DNA of 38,568 nt, taken from the NCBI GenBank assembly GCA_030041495.1, contig JASHNT010000022.1:1-38568 (forward strand), in the 5' to 3' direction. The translations under genes were made by a program, and so were the position numbers. Source of the DNA: Bryobacteraceae bacterium. Its GTDB lineage: Bacteria; Acidobacteriota; Terriglobia; Bryobacterales; Bryobacteraceae. This document shows positions 14,225-21,868 of the stretch, one piece after another. The notes under the pieces are model-generated. The model made no database searches. It had not been told where the DNA came from and worked only from the letters and a program-made list of their open reading frames with translations. How positions within the stretch are numbered: position 1 is the first letter of the stretch; each line of letters begins with the position of its first letter.

Positions 14225-15298
14225 ATGGCCGCACCTTACGGCTTGATCCTGGCTGGCGGCCGCGGCACGCGCTTCTGGCCGTTGAGCCGCCGCTCCACCG
14301 CCAAGCAGGTGCTTACCTTTTTCGGCGATCGTTCGTTGATCCAGCAAACGGTCGACCGTCTCGCGCCGGTTGTTCCGCCGGAGCGCATCTGGGTGCTGAC
14401 CAATCGTTATTTGCGCGGCGCCATCGTGCGCCAGCTCCCCGAAGTCCCGGCCCGGCAGATCCTGGCCGAGCCCGCGCAGCGCAACACAGCTCCCGCCATT
14501 GGCCTCGCGGCGCACATTCTGGAATCGATCGAACCGGGAGCGGTGATGGGTGTGTTTCCGGCCGACCATGTTATCGGCAAGCCGCGCGAATATCGCCGGT
14601 TGCTCACGCCCGCATTTCGTGCGGCGCGCCAGGGCAGCATCGTGGTGCTCGGAATTCAACCGCGCTGGGCCGAAACCGGCTACGGCTACATCGAATTTCC
14701 GCGCGGAGTTCAGGCGGGGTCCATGGAGGCGGTGAAGGTTCTGCGCTTCCGGGAAAAACCGGATGCGCCGACGGCGGCTAAATTCGTCCACGCCGGCAAC
14801 TTCTATTGGAACGCCGGGATGTTTTTCTTTCGTGCTTCCGTGATGCTCGACGCGCTACGCCAGTTTCTTCCTTCCACCGCTGGGTTACTCGACAGTCTTC
14901 CCGCGTGTTCCTCGCGCCGCTTCGCCGCGCGCATGCGTGAGATCTTTCCGCAATGCAATAACATCTCGATCGATTATGCCGTGCTGGAGCGTGCCCCTAA
15001 TGTGGTAGGAATCGCAGCGGGCGATATCGGGTGGAATGACGTGGGAAGCTGGAACGCGGTGTATGAACTGGAATCACCCGCAGCGCAAGCCAACGTGCTC
15101 AAGAGCGACGCGCTGGTTGAATCGTCCACCGGCTCCTACGTGCACGCGCACGGGAAACTCGTGGCTCTGCTTGGCGTCCGCGATTTGATCGTGGTGGATA
15201 CGCCCCAAGCGCTGCTGATCGCGGACCGCGCTCGCGCGCAAGAGGTCGGCGATCTGGTCAAGCGCTTGGAAAAGGCCGGGCGTCACGATTTACTGTAA
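14225..15298 (+). CDS. manC: Mannose-1-phosphate guanylyltransferase
   Basis: A 357-residue nucleotidyltransferase. It starts GLILAGGRGTRFWPLSRRSTAKQ, the pyrophosphorylase signature, and continues with LAEPAQRNTAPAIGLAA, FPADHVI, RWAETGYGYIEF, FREKPD, and the metal/sugar-site region GNFYWNAGMFFFRAS and GWNDVGSW. It makes GDP-mannose from mannose 1-phosphate and GTP for glycans. Length fits the single-domain form without the C-terminal phosphomannose isomerase domain. It is co-transcribed with the signal peptidases; the connection could be envelope export and glycan synthesis, but this is inference. Confidence 0.93.
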   Translation: MAAPYGLILAGGRGTRFWPLSRRSTAKQVLTFFGDRSLIQQTVDRLAPVVPPERIWVLTNRYLRGAIVRQLPEVPARQILAEPAQRNTAPAIGLAAHILESIEPGAVMGVFPADHVIGKPREYRRLLTPAFRAARQGSIVVLGIQPRWAETGYGYIEFPRGVQAGSMEAVKVLRFREKPDAPTAAKFVHAGNFYWNAGMFFFRASVMLDALRQFLPSTAGLLDSLPACSSRRFAARMREIFPQCNNISIDYAVLERAPNVVGIAAGDIGWNDVGSWNAVYELESPAAQANVLKSDALVESSTGSYVHAHGKLVALLGVRDLIVVDTPQALLIADRARAQEVGDLVKRLEKAGRHDLL

Positions 15299-15354
15299 GC
15301 CGTTACTTACCGTAAACGCTGTCGTCGAGATCAGCGGTCCGATCGGTGCTCTGG

Positions 15355-15822
15355 TTATACGCGTTGTATTGATATGCGCTCTGGCGGAACGCCCGCATCC
15401 AGTAGCCGGGCCAACAGCGGCCCCAGTTCATTGGTCAGTTGCCCGCGTTGCGGCGGATCGAGCACCGTCGCTTAGATTTTTCCCGCGGCGATGGCCCGGG
15501 CTGATTCTACTTTTTCTTGCAACGGCGCAAGCTGATGCAAGGTCGCGTTGATTTGATCCGGCTGATTGCCTTTGATCTCCGCTGACAAGTTCGCGCGCAG
15601 CGGATGGATCCGATCCCGCAACATCGCCGCCCGCCTATCGGCGTTGGTAAAGATCCCCAGCACTTTGCCTTGTTGGTCTGCGCTGAGGTTGAAAACTTTC
15701 GTCAGACGATCGGTCTGCCGTTGCGCCATCTGGGCCGGAGTGGCCGCAGCGCGAGCGCTTCGATCACGTGCCCACATGACTGTGCCAAATAGCACAGCCA
15801 ACGCTACAATTACTCCTTTCAT
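15355..15822 (-). pseudogene. Spy/CpxP-like periplasmic protein with premature stop
   Basis: The intact part (15472-15822) gives 116 residues: a signal peptide (MKGVIVALAVLFGTVMWA) and a helical LTXXQ-type region with QRQTDRLTKVFNLSADQQGK, which is typical of Spy/CpxP periplasmic chaperone-like proteins. A TAA at 15472-15474 interrupts it. Reading on in the same frame gives ATVLDPPQRGQLTNELGPLL and on to a stop at 15355, which matches the second LTXXQ-like helix expected after KI. The stop probably replaced a sense codon near a family Tyr or similar position. The gene may be a recent pseudogene or still encode a shortened protein. AAGGAG precedes the ATG. Confidence 0.65.
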
Positions 15823-16108
15823 GGTTCATACCACTCCTTTTCACTTAATTGGACGCATGACGTACCCTTCGGAGTACCCAGGCGCCGGAGCTTAGCATTC
15901 TCTGAATCCTCACTGCGCGGCGGCGCGTCAAAAAAAGTAGAAACGTTCTTTTCAAAACGGGCAGCGAAACGGAAAGAGGTTGCCGGATTCGCAGTCCGAA
16001 ATGCCGCGCAGGGTGACACGCGAGCTTCTAACGTCGTTTTGGCGAGGAGGCAGAAGTGTGCTTGCGCGGCTGGGAAGGACGAGAAAAGAAAGCTTCAGGA
16101 GAATCGTG
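15823..16108. other. Divergent intergenic region, 286 bp
   Basis: No open gene is supported here. It contains a hairpin with a TTCG loop (GTACcC-TTCG-GaGTAC, 15862-15877) just upstream of the Spy-like gene. An A-rich tract follows around 15930. CGGA/TCCG (15984-15998) can form a small stem. The CAGGAGAA ribosome-binding site of the beta-barrel gene is near 16095. No confident -35/-10 pair was found. Confidence 0.5.
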
Positions 16109-16702
16109 ATGAAAAAACATAAGCAGTATGCAATGTTATTTGGTTCGCTGTTGATGTTGGGAGCTGTTGCGTCCGCTCAGGAGGTACAGACTCCGCAATT
16201 CGAATTCAGCGTGAACTATTCTTACTTGTACGATCATCCCGGCGGGTTCCTGCCCTCCTACAGCGCCAACGGCGGATTCGGGACGGCGCAGTACAACTTC
16301 AACAAGTCCTTCGGATTCGTCGCCGACATCGGCGCGAATTACGTCGGCACCTCGAGCGGAGTCCCCTTCGATAACACCGCGTTCGAGTACCTGTTCGGAC
16401 CGCGCTACACCTGGCGCCATTCGCGCTTTAGCCCGTATGTTCAGACGTTGTTCGGTGGCGTGCGCTACTCCAACGGTTTCGTTCCGCAGTCGGATTTTCC
16501 GCTGCTGGGAGCTAGCCAGACGAACTTCGCAATGGCTTTCGGCGGAGGCCTGGACGTTACTTTGACCGACCATATCGCCGTCAAACCGATTCAGGTCGAT
16601 TACCTGATGACCCAGTTCGCGCCCGGCGGAGGCAATCCCATCGCGGCGAGCAACGCGATCCGCTATTCCGCCGGCGTGGTGTTCAGGCTCGGCTCGAAGT
16701 AA
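16109..16702 (+). CDS. Outer-membrane beta-barrel protein
   Basis: A 197-residue protein with a signal peptide (MKKHKQYAMLFGSLLMLGAVASA). The mature part alternates aromatic/hydrophobic and polar residues in short strands (FEFSVNYSYLYDH, SFGFVADIGANYVG, SPYVQTLFGGVRYS, FAMAFGGGLDVTL), and it ends in a strand YSAGVVFRLGSK. This is the 8-stranded OmpA/OmpX-type outer-membrane barrel pattern (OMP_b-brl class). The function is unknown; structural or adhesion roles are typical. ATG 16109 is supported by the AGGAGAA site 6-8 nt upstream. An open frame further upstream has no signal-peptide logic. Confidence 0.85.
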   Translation: MKKHKQYAMLFGSLLMLGAVASAQEVQTPQFEFSVNYSYLYDHPGGFLPSYSANGGFGTAQYNFNKSFGFVADIGANYVGTSSGVPFDNTAFEYLFGPRYTWRHSRFSPYVQTLFGGVRYSNGFVPQSDFPLLGASQTNFAMAFGGGLDVTLTDHIAVKPIQVDYLMTQFAPGGGNPIAASNAIRYSAGVVFRLGSK

Positions 16703-16753
16703 GCCGGCGTCATAGCGTCAGCTTTACGAGGGAAGACAGGGCGAGTGCCCGGG

Positions 16754-17656
16754 CTATTTGGTCCCGGGCGCGCTCTGTCCTTCTTTGAGCAGCGCGCGAT
16801 ACGCGCCTTCTTCGATGGCGATTTCGTTCTTATAACCCTGAGGATCGATGAACGGATTCGGGCCGTTAGGATTCTTCACCAGTTCCGCGTACTTCTCAGC
16901 CAGGTTGTACATCGCCGGATGCGAGCCTAACGGCACGTCGCAAGGCAGGCCGCGGCTGACCTCGAATCCTTTCTCGTACTCCTCGATCACCGCCGGATTG
17001 CTGGCAAGCTGCTGCGCACTGCCGTTCACTCCCATACTGCCAATGATGACCACGTCGTAGGTCTTGCCGCCGTCCCGGATCTTCGCGCTCCAGGTGGTGT
17101 CGCCGTGTGTATGGCCCGGCGTCAGATGCGCCACCAGAGTCGTCCCGCCGAGCGTAACGGTGTCGCCGTCATGCAGTACGCGATCGATGGGATGCGGCTT
17201 ACCGCCGGGCGTCATCTTCTCGAGAGCCGGCACGTCCTCGGCCATTGCCATCACCTGCGCTCCAGTCAATTGCTTGACCAGCGCGTCGCCCTCCTGATGG
17301 TCCGCGTGCGCGTGGCTGCCCAGCACGATCTTGATGTCTGAGAATTTGAAGCCAAGCTGCTCCACCGATTTGAGAATTACCGGCACGTTGCGCTCATACG
17401 TCGTGTCGATCAGGATGTTGCCCGCGGGCGTTACCACCAGGAAGGAGCCCAGCGATGCGGTGCCGACATAATACATGTTGCCGATGATCTTGTGCGGCGG
17501 AAACTGAGTAAACTGCTGCTCCTTGGTTCCGACGTTGCGTTTGAACAGCTCCTGCGTGGTCCAGACGTGGGTCTGCGACCACATCACGCTGCCGCTGAAC
17601 GCTGCCGCGGCAAAGCAGGGAAGCACGTGCAGAAGGGTGCGAGGCATCCGGATCAT
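16754..17656 (-). CDS. Subclass B3 metallo-beta-lactamase
   Basis: About 300 residues, secreted (signal region MPRTLLHVLPCFAAAAFSGSVMWSQ). The zinc-binding set is complete: SHAHADH at about 114-120 (H115, H117, D119, H120), H182 in TPGHTHGDTT, and H246 in LGSHPAMYN. The last is the B3-type position, and the family motif GSFLVVTPAGNILID is also seen. It should hydrolyse beta-lactam rings in the periplasm. Two upstream in-frame codons (GTG CGC) are open, but the TATCCT box 6 nt before ATG 17656 argues for the latter. Environmental B3 enzymes like this are probably intrinsic rather than acquired, since no mobile element is nearby. Confidence 0.9.
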   Translation of the reverse strand: MIRMPRTLLHVLPCFAAAAFSGSVMWSQTHVWTTQELFKRNVGTKEQQFTQFPPHKIIGNMYYVGTASLGSFLVVTPAGNILIDTTYERNVPVILKSVEQLGFKFSDIKIVLGSHAHADHQEGDALVKQLTGAQVMAMAEDVPALEKMTPGGKPHPIDRVLHDGDTVTLGGTTLVAHLTPGHTHGDTTWSAKIRDGGKTYDVVIIGSMGVNGSAQQLASNPAVIEEYEKGFEVSRGLPCDVPLGSHPAMYNLAEKYAELVKNPNGPNPFIDPQGYKNEIAIEEGAYRALLKEGQSAPGTK

Positions 17657-17662
17657 GCGCAC

Positions 17663-17671
17663 AGGATATCA
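17663..17671 (-). promoter_or_regulatory. Extended -10 of the metallo-beta-lactamase gene
   Basis: TGA-TATCCT on the minus strand, ending 6 nt before ATG 17656; its upstream end overlaps the stop codon of the dehydrogenase gene. This allows separate transcription from that gene. Confidence 0.4.
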
Positions 17672-18676
17672 CGCGCCACTGTCGCCGGCCGTTTGTAGTC
17701 CGCCGGAGTGGAGCGCCGCCGGGTTCACGACATTGATCGGCTGGCCCGCGCAGTACGCCGTTATCTGGTCGAAGATATCGGAGAACTGCAGTTCGTACTC
17801 TTCGCGCGTGACGTAGCCGATGTGCGGAGTGGCGGCCACGTTGCTCATCTTCAGCAAAGGATATTCCGGGTCGCGCAGCGGCTCCTGCTCGAACACATCC
17901 ACAGCGGCCATGCCCGGCCGTCCCAGTTCCAGGGCGCGAACCAAAGCTCCGGCTTCGATCAATCCCGCGCGGCTGGTGTTCACCAGAAGTGCAGCCGGTT
18001 TCATGCGCGCCAAATCCGCGCCGGTGACGATGCCGCGCGTCGCGTCAACCAAGCGCATGTGTAGCGAGATTACATCGCACTGCTCGAAAAACGCGTCCTT
18101 CGAGGGCGCCTCGGCGTAGCCATCGGCGCGAGCCCGTTTGCGGGAGGCGTCCCGAGCCCACACCAGCACCTGCATGCCGAACGCTTTGCCGTACCCGGCA
18201 ACGGCCTCGCCAATGCGCCCATATCCGTAGATTCCCAGGGTCAGACCGCGCAAGGTGCGTCCGACGCCGGTCTGCCAGACGCCCTCCTTGAGCGCCGCGA
18301 CTTGCTGAGGAATCTGGCGCATCGCGGCGAGGATCAGGCCCCAGGTCAGCTCGGCCGCCGCGTAGGATGGCGTGCCCGCGTGCATGTTCGAAGACACGGT
18401 GACTTCCCTCCGCGTGCATGCGTCGATATCGATGTGCGGATACACGCTGCGCTGGCTGATCAATTTCAGCTTGGGCAGGCGCTCAAGCAATGCTCCCGAG
18501 ATTTTTGTCCGCTCCCGGATCAACACCAACGCTTCAGTGTCGTGCAAGCGATGGGCGAGGACATCGAGGTCGTCCACGTGATCATTCCAAATCTCGACCT
18601 CGTGTCCGTCGAGCTTGCGAAAACAATCCAGCGTGCGGAGAGTGTCGAAGTAGTCGTCAAGGATTGAAATTTTCAT
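17669..18676 (-). CDS. D-2-hydroxyacid dehydrogenase
   Basis: About 335 residues starting [19 protein letters not shown]. The NAD-binding fold shows [21 protein letters not shown] (GxGxxG at 151-156), and the catalytic triad is Arg236 (VNTSRAGL), Glu265 (DVFEQEPL) and His285 (ATPHIGYVT). The family reduces 2-keto acids or oxidises D-2-hydroxyacids; phosphoglycerate, lactate and glyoxylate are possible substrates, and the sequence does not decide. The reading frame continues far upstream of 18676, but that extension is antisense to the secreted-protein gene. TAAAAT lies 11 nt before ATG. Confidence 0.92.
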   Translation of the reverse strand: MKISILDDYFDTLRTLDCFRKLDGHEVEIWNDHVDDLDVLAHRLHDTEALVLIRERTKISGALLERLPKLKLISQRSVYPHIDIDACTRREVTVSSNMHAGTPSYAAAELTWGLILAAMRQIPQQVAALKEGVWQTGVGRTLRGLTLGIYGYGRIGEAVAGYGKAFGMQVLVWARDASRKRARADGYAEAPSKDAFFEQCDVISLHMRLVDATRGIVTGADLARMKPAALLVNTSRAGLIEAGALVRALELGRPGMAAVDVFEQEPLRDPEYPLLKMSNVAATPHIGYVTREEYELQFSDIFDQITAYCAGQPINVVNPAALHSGGLQTAGDSGA

Positions 18677-18751
18677 GTGAGGTTCCAATTTTATCGATTT
18701 CGCTTCAGGAACCCTGGTGCGGATTTGAGGAAGCATGGTGTAATAAGGATC

Positions 18752-19564
18752 ATGAACGGGCGAATCTGGATGGGACTGGCGCTGGTGGGTGTGTGCGTGC
18801 AAGCGCAGTGGTTGCATGAACCGACGCCGGGAGCTCCGCGAACCGCGGACGGGAAGGTGAATATGAGTGGTCCGGTCTCGCGCGTCAACGGCAAGCCGGA
18901 CCTGTCCGGAATTTGGCAGGCGGAGGGAACGCCACGCGGGCCCGGCACTCTGTTCGGTCTGGGCGAGTCCACCAATTCGAAATACTTCCGCGACATCCTC
19001 TCGGATTTCAAGCCGGGCGAGGAGCCGTTGACGCCTCTGGGCGCTGAGATGCTCCGCCAGCACGGCCAACCGGGCGTGGTCGGGCCCTCGCAAAGTTGTC
19101 TGCCCGACGGAGTGCCCCACGCCGACCTCCTCCCCGAGCCGTTCAAGATCATCGAAACACCACGAGAAATCCTGATGCTGTACGAAGTGGAAACCACGTT
19201 CCGCCAAATTTTCATGGACGGACGAAAGCCGCTTACCGATCCATCGCCGACGTGGATGGGATACTCGGTGGGGCGCTGGGATGGCGACACTTTGGTGGTG
19301 GATACGCTGGGCTTCAACAACCTGAGCTGGCTGGACGCTCGCGGGCACGGGCACAGCCAGGACCTGCGCGTCGAAGAGCGTTTCCACCGCCGAGACTTCG
19401 GCCATCTGGACGTCACCTTGACGGTTACCGACCCCAAAGTGTTCACCAAGCCGGTGACGGTCAATTTCACCGAACAACTTCTGCCGGACACCGATTTGCT
19501 GGAGCATTATTGCCTGGAAGACGAAAAGGACGCTGCGCATCAGCCTGGCAGAACCGGGAAGTAG
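18752..19564 (+). CDS. Secreted hypothetical protein (acidobacterial family)
   Basis: About 270 residues. The N-terminus [23 protein letters not shown] looks like a short signal peptide. The mature region includes the repeated acidobacterial pattern [10 protein letters not shown], then [40 protein letters not shown], and [16 protein letters not shown]. These motifs recur in many predicted secreted proteins of Solibacter relatives, but no biochemical function is known to me. The start at ATG 18752 follows TAAGGAT; a longer frame upstream lacks signal-peptide logic. It is divergent from the dehydrogenase gene. Confidence 0.85.
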   Translation: MNGRIWMGLALVGVCVQAQWLHEPTPGAPRTADGKVNMSGPVSRVNGKPDLSGIWQAEGTPRGPGTLFGLGESTNSKYFRDILSDFKPGEEPLTPLGAEMLRQHGQPGVVGPSQSCLPDGVPHADLLPEPFKIIETPREILMLYEVETTFRQIFMDGRKPLTDPSPTWMGYSVGRWDGDTLVVDTLGFNNLSWLDARGHGHSQDLRVEERFHRRDFGHLDVTLTVTDPKVFTKPVTVNFTEQLLPDTDLLEHYCLEDEKDAAHQPGRTGK

Positions 19565-19587
19565 CCGCACCAGGGTGAGGCCGTGGG

Positions 19588-20349
19588 CTAGTGTTTGAAG
19601 GGAGCCCGCTTCAGCAACTCCCGCTTCATGTCCGGCCAAAACTCCAGCAGGATGTTGAATGCGCTGTCGCTGACAACCTGGACCGCGAATTTCTCCCCGG
19701 TCTCGCCCAGGGTGCGCTCCGCGGCTGGATAATATAGATTCGATACCCCGGCCGCGGCCGCGTTGCCCACGATTTCCGAATAGTTGAATTGGGTTGTGCC
19801 GCGATCTGTTCTGGTAACTACCGTTCGAGAGAACGCGTAGCAGATTCGCGACCAACCTGTCCCCACGCCTTTGCGGAAATACCGCGGGTCTTCATGCATC
19901 AGCACCGGGACGATGGCTTCCGTGAAGTAGTTCCCGATCGCTTGGTCCGCATAAGCTGCCCCGAAACGCTTGCCGTAGCCTTCCGCCCCCAGTTTCCACT
20001 CCGGGTAATCGTTTTGCCACTGCGCGATGCCGGCATAGAACCCAGCCAGCACAAACGTGAACGGGTCGATGGTGTCTTTGGATGCGAGAATGAATTTGCC
20101 GCCCGGCGTCAGCGGTTCCTCCGTCGAGATCTTTTTGGAGGGCACAATTTTGTTGTCCGGAATCACGCCAAGGACGCGGCCTGCCTCGGCGTCCTCCAAG
20201 GCCACGGGATCCGATATCCCCGCTTCGTTTGTGACGGCAGGATTATAAGACGGGTCCTGTGTGTCTTGCGTCTGAGCCAATACGGCTCCGCCAAATAGGA
20301 CCGTGCATAGGAGTGAGGTTCTCAAGCGAGGGGTTGGAATAGGCAACAA
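19588..20349 (-). CDS. Secreted hypothetical protein
   Basis: Up to 253 residues from TTG 20349, with a signal-type segment [18 protein letters not shown]. Beyond a Pro/Asp-rich spacer (up to about residue 70) comes a helical region ([71 protein letters not shown]). No named family is recognised; the regular helical pattern and GN..A..N..Y resembles proteins seen repeatedly in acidobacterial genomes. The exact start is uncertain, because no ATG or clear ribosome-binding site is present. It diverges from pcaH. Confidence 0.7.
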   Translation of the reverse strand: MLPIPTPRLRTSLLCTVLFGGAVLAQTQDTQDPSYNPAVTNEAGISDPVALEDAEAGRVLGVIPDNKIVPSKKISTEEPLTPGGKFILASKDTIDPFTFVLAGFYAGIAQWQNDYPEWKLGAEGYGKRFGAAYADQAIGNYFTEAIVPVLMHEDPRYFRKGVGTGWSRICYAFSRTVVTRTDRGTTQFNYSEIVGNAAAAGVSNLYYPAAERTLGETGEKFAVQVVSDSAFNILLEFWPDMKRELLKRAPFKH

Positions 20350-20436
20350 GAGGGCCTACAAATGATTAACGTCTCCGGAGGCCGGAAGATTACAAAAACT
20401 GTTGGTGCGTCTGGAATAGGCCGGCGGTGGCCATCT

Positions 20437-20488
20437 GGCAGGGGCTAAAATGAGAGTTTGCCGGCAGCGGCTAGAATGAGAGGCTGAT
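20437..20488 (+). repeat. Imperfect 26-bp tandem duplication carrying two -10 boxes upstream of pcaH
   Basis: Two adjacent 26-bp units (20437-20462 and 20463-20488) match at 18 of their first 20 bases (GGCAGsGGCTArAATGAGAG). Each contains a -10-like element: TAAAAT (20446-20451) and TAGAAT (20472-20477). The second box lies 9 nt before the pcaH ATG, and the second unit runs into the start codon. Neither box has a good -35. Confidence 0.6.
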
Positions 20489-21194
20489 GGACTACCAACC
20501 CTACGACGATAAGACGCAGCTCGACCGTCAAATCGAACGTTACCCCCTCAGTTTCACCCGCAACCCCTCTGCGCCTCTGATCCAACGGCCGCTGACGCTC
20601 ACCGAGCGCACCGGTCCCGTCGGCCTCGAACGCGAGCTAGGCGCGGGCCCCCTTGATCTCTCGCGGGCTTGCGTCGAGGGCCCGTCCAGGCCGCGCGCTG
20701 TAGGCCAGCTCATCTCTGTTTTCGGGCGAGTTACGGATGAAGACGGCTCGCCCATTCCGAACGCTATCGTCGAGCTGTGGCAGGCCAACTCCGCCGGCCG
20801 CTACATCCACGAAATGGACAAAACCGATTCGCCGCTCGACCCGAACTTCACCGGGCAAGGGAGACTCCTCACCGGACCTGAGGGCGAGTTTCAGTTCTAC
20901 TCTGTCAAGCCGGGCGCTTATCCGGTGCTCGAATCGGGCTGGTGGTGGCGTCCGCCACACATCCATTTTTCGATTTTCGGGGTAAGCTGGATGGATCGCT
21001 ACGTTACGCAAATTTTCTTTCCCGGCGAGCCTTTGAATGAGACCGACCTCCTGCTCAACGCGGTGCACGAACGCGACGCGCGCAACCGCCTGATCTTCGA
21101 ATACGACTCCACCAGTATGGGCGCGGTCAACGCCATCTCGTACCGCCGCGACTTCGTTCTCCGCGGCCACCGCCAGACGCCGGCATTGGAATAA
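20487..21194 (+). CDS. pcaH: Protocatechuate 3,4-dioxygenase beta subunit-like
   Basis: A 235-residue intradiol dioxygenase. By comparison with PcaH, the Fe(III) ligands are all present: Tyr106 (in GRYIH), Tyr145 (in PGAYPV), His158 and His160 (PPHIHF, after the conserved WRP). The N-terminus contains the FTRNPSAPLIQRPLTLTERTGP region typical of the beta chain. The enzyme cleaves protocatechuate between its two hydroxyls to give 3-carboxymuconate. The alpha-subunit gene follows after 15 nt. Later pathway genes (pcaBCDIJ) are not in the window. Intact ligands suggest real activity; the exact substrate is not certain. Confidence 0.93.
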   Translation: MDYQPYDDKTQLDRQIERYPLSFTRNPSAPLIQRPLTLTERTGPVGLERELGAGPLDLSRACVEGPSRPRAVGQLISVFGRVTDEDGSPIPNAIVELWQANSAGRYIHEMDKTDSPLDPNFTGQGRLLTGPEGEFQFYSVKPGAYPVLESGWWWRPPHIHFSIFGVSWMDRYVTQIFFPGEPLNETDLLLNAVHERDARNRLIFEYDSTSMGAVNAISYRRDFVLRGHRQTPALE

Positions 21195-21209
21195 TCAGCG
21201 AATTTAATC

Positions 21210-21785
21210 ATGCTTCCTTCTCCTTTTTGCACCATCGGGCCGTATTTCCCTTATGATTTCGTGGACGGCCTGGAAGACTTGACTCACTTTAACGGCATCG
21301 CCGCGCAAGGCCGCCACATCTCGATCTCCGGCCGGCTGTTGGAGCAGGGGGGTAAGCCGACCAGGAACTCCATCCTGGAAATCTGGCAGCCGGACGCCAA
21401 CGGCATCTTTCGCCATCCGCTGGATCCTTGCCATGCTCAAGCCGACCCCGGATTTCGCGGCTGGGGCCGGGCCCGCACCGACGCTCAGGGCAACTACGGC
21501 TTCCGCACCGTGCTCCCCGGTAGCTACAGCGAAAACGGCTGCGCCCGCTGCCCGCACATCAATGTGATGATTCTCGCCATCGGCGTCACGCGCCGCCTGG
21601 TCACCACGCTTTTCTTCGCCGATTCTCCGGAATCGGTCCGCGACCCCGTGCTTGACTGCGTCCCCGAGGCCTCGCGCGCGCGCCTGTTCCCCAGGCTCGT
21701 CAGCACATCGGGCGCCGCTGCCGGCGAATATCACTTCGACTTCATCCTCCGCGGCGGGGAAGAGACGCCATTCTTCCTGGATTGA
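21210..21785 (+). CDS. pcaG: Protocatechuate 3,4-dioxygenase alpha subunit-like
   Basis: A 191-residue protein of the PcaG type: PFCTIGPYFPYDF at the N-terminus, ISGRLLEQGGKPTRNSILEIWQPDANG, and the CPHINVMILAIGVTRRLVTTLFFAD stretch. The alpha subunit lacks the iron ligands and forms the active site at the interface with PcaH. It is encoded directly after pcaH, so a heterodimer unit is expected. It ends well before the RND gene, which has its own -10 box. Confidence 0.93.
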   Translation: MLPSPFCTIGPYFPYDFVDGLEDLTHFNGIAAQGRHISISGRLLEQGGKPTRNSILEIWQPDANGIFRHPLDPCHAQADPGFRGWGRARTDAQGNYGFRTVLPGSYSENGCARCPHINVMILAIGVTRRLVTTLFFADSPESVRDPVLDCVPEASRARLFPRLVSTSGAAAGEYHFDFILRGGEETPFFLD

Positions 21786-21854
21786 ATCGGCCGCAAGGAC
21801 GCCTGCCCGGCGCGGTTGCCTATCACCCGAACCCACTGGCCCACCGCTCCGCGA

Positions 21855-21860
21855 TACCAT
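21855..21860 (+). promoter_or_regulatory. -10 box of the RND gene
   Basis: TACCAT ends 8 nt before ATG 21869. No good -35 element is visible. It would allow transcription separate from pcaHG. Confidence 0.3.
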
Positions 21861-21868
21861 AGAATTTC

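Noticed and set aside
17669-19855. A 728-codon open frame on the minus strand spanning both the dehydrogenase and the region beyond it
   Set aside because: Only the part from 18676 down is the dehydrogenase. The rest is antisense to the secreted protein gene at 18752-19564, reads as low-complexity Arg/Gly/His-rich residues, and reflects GC-rich codon bias.
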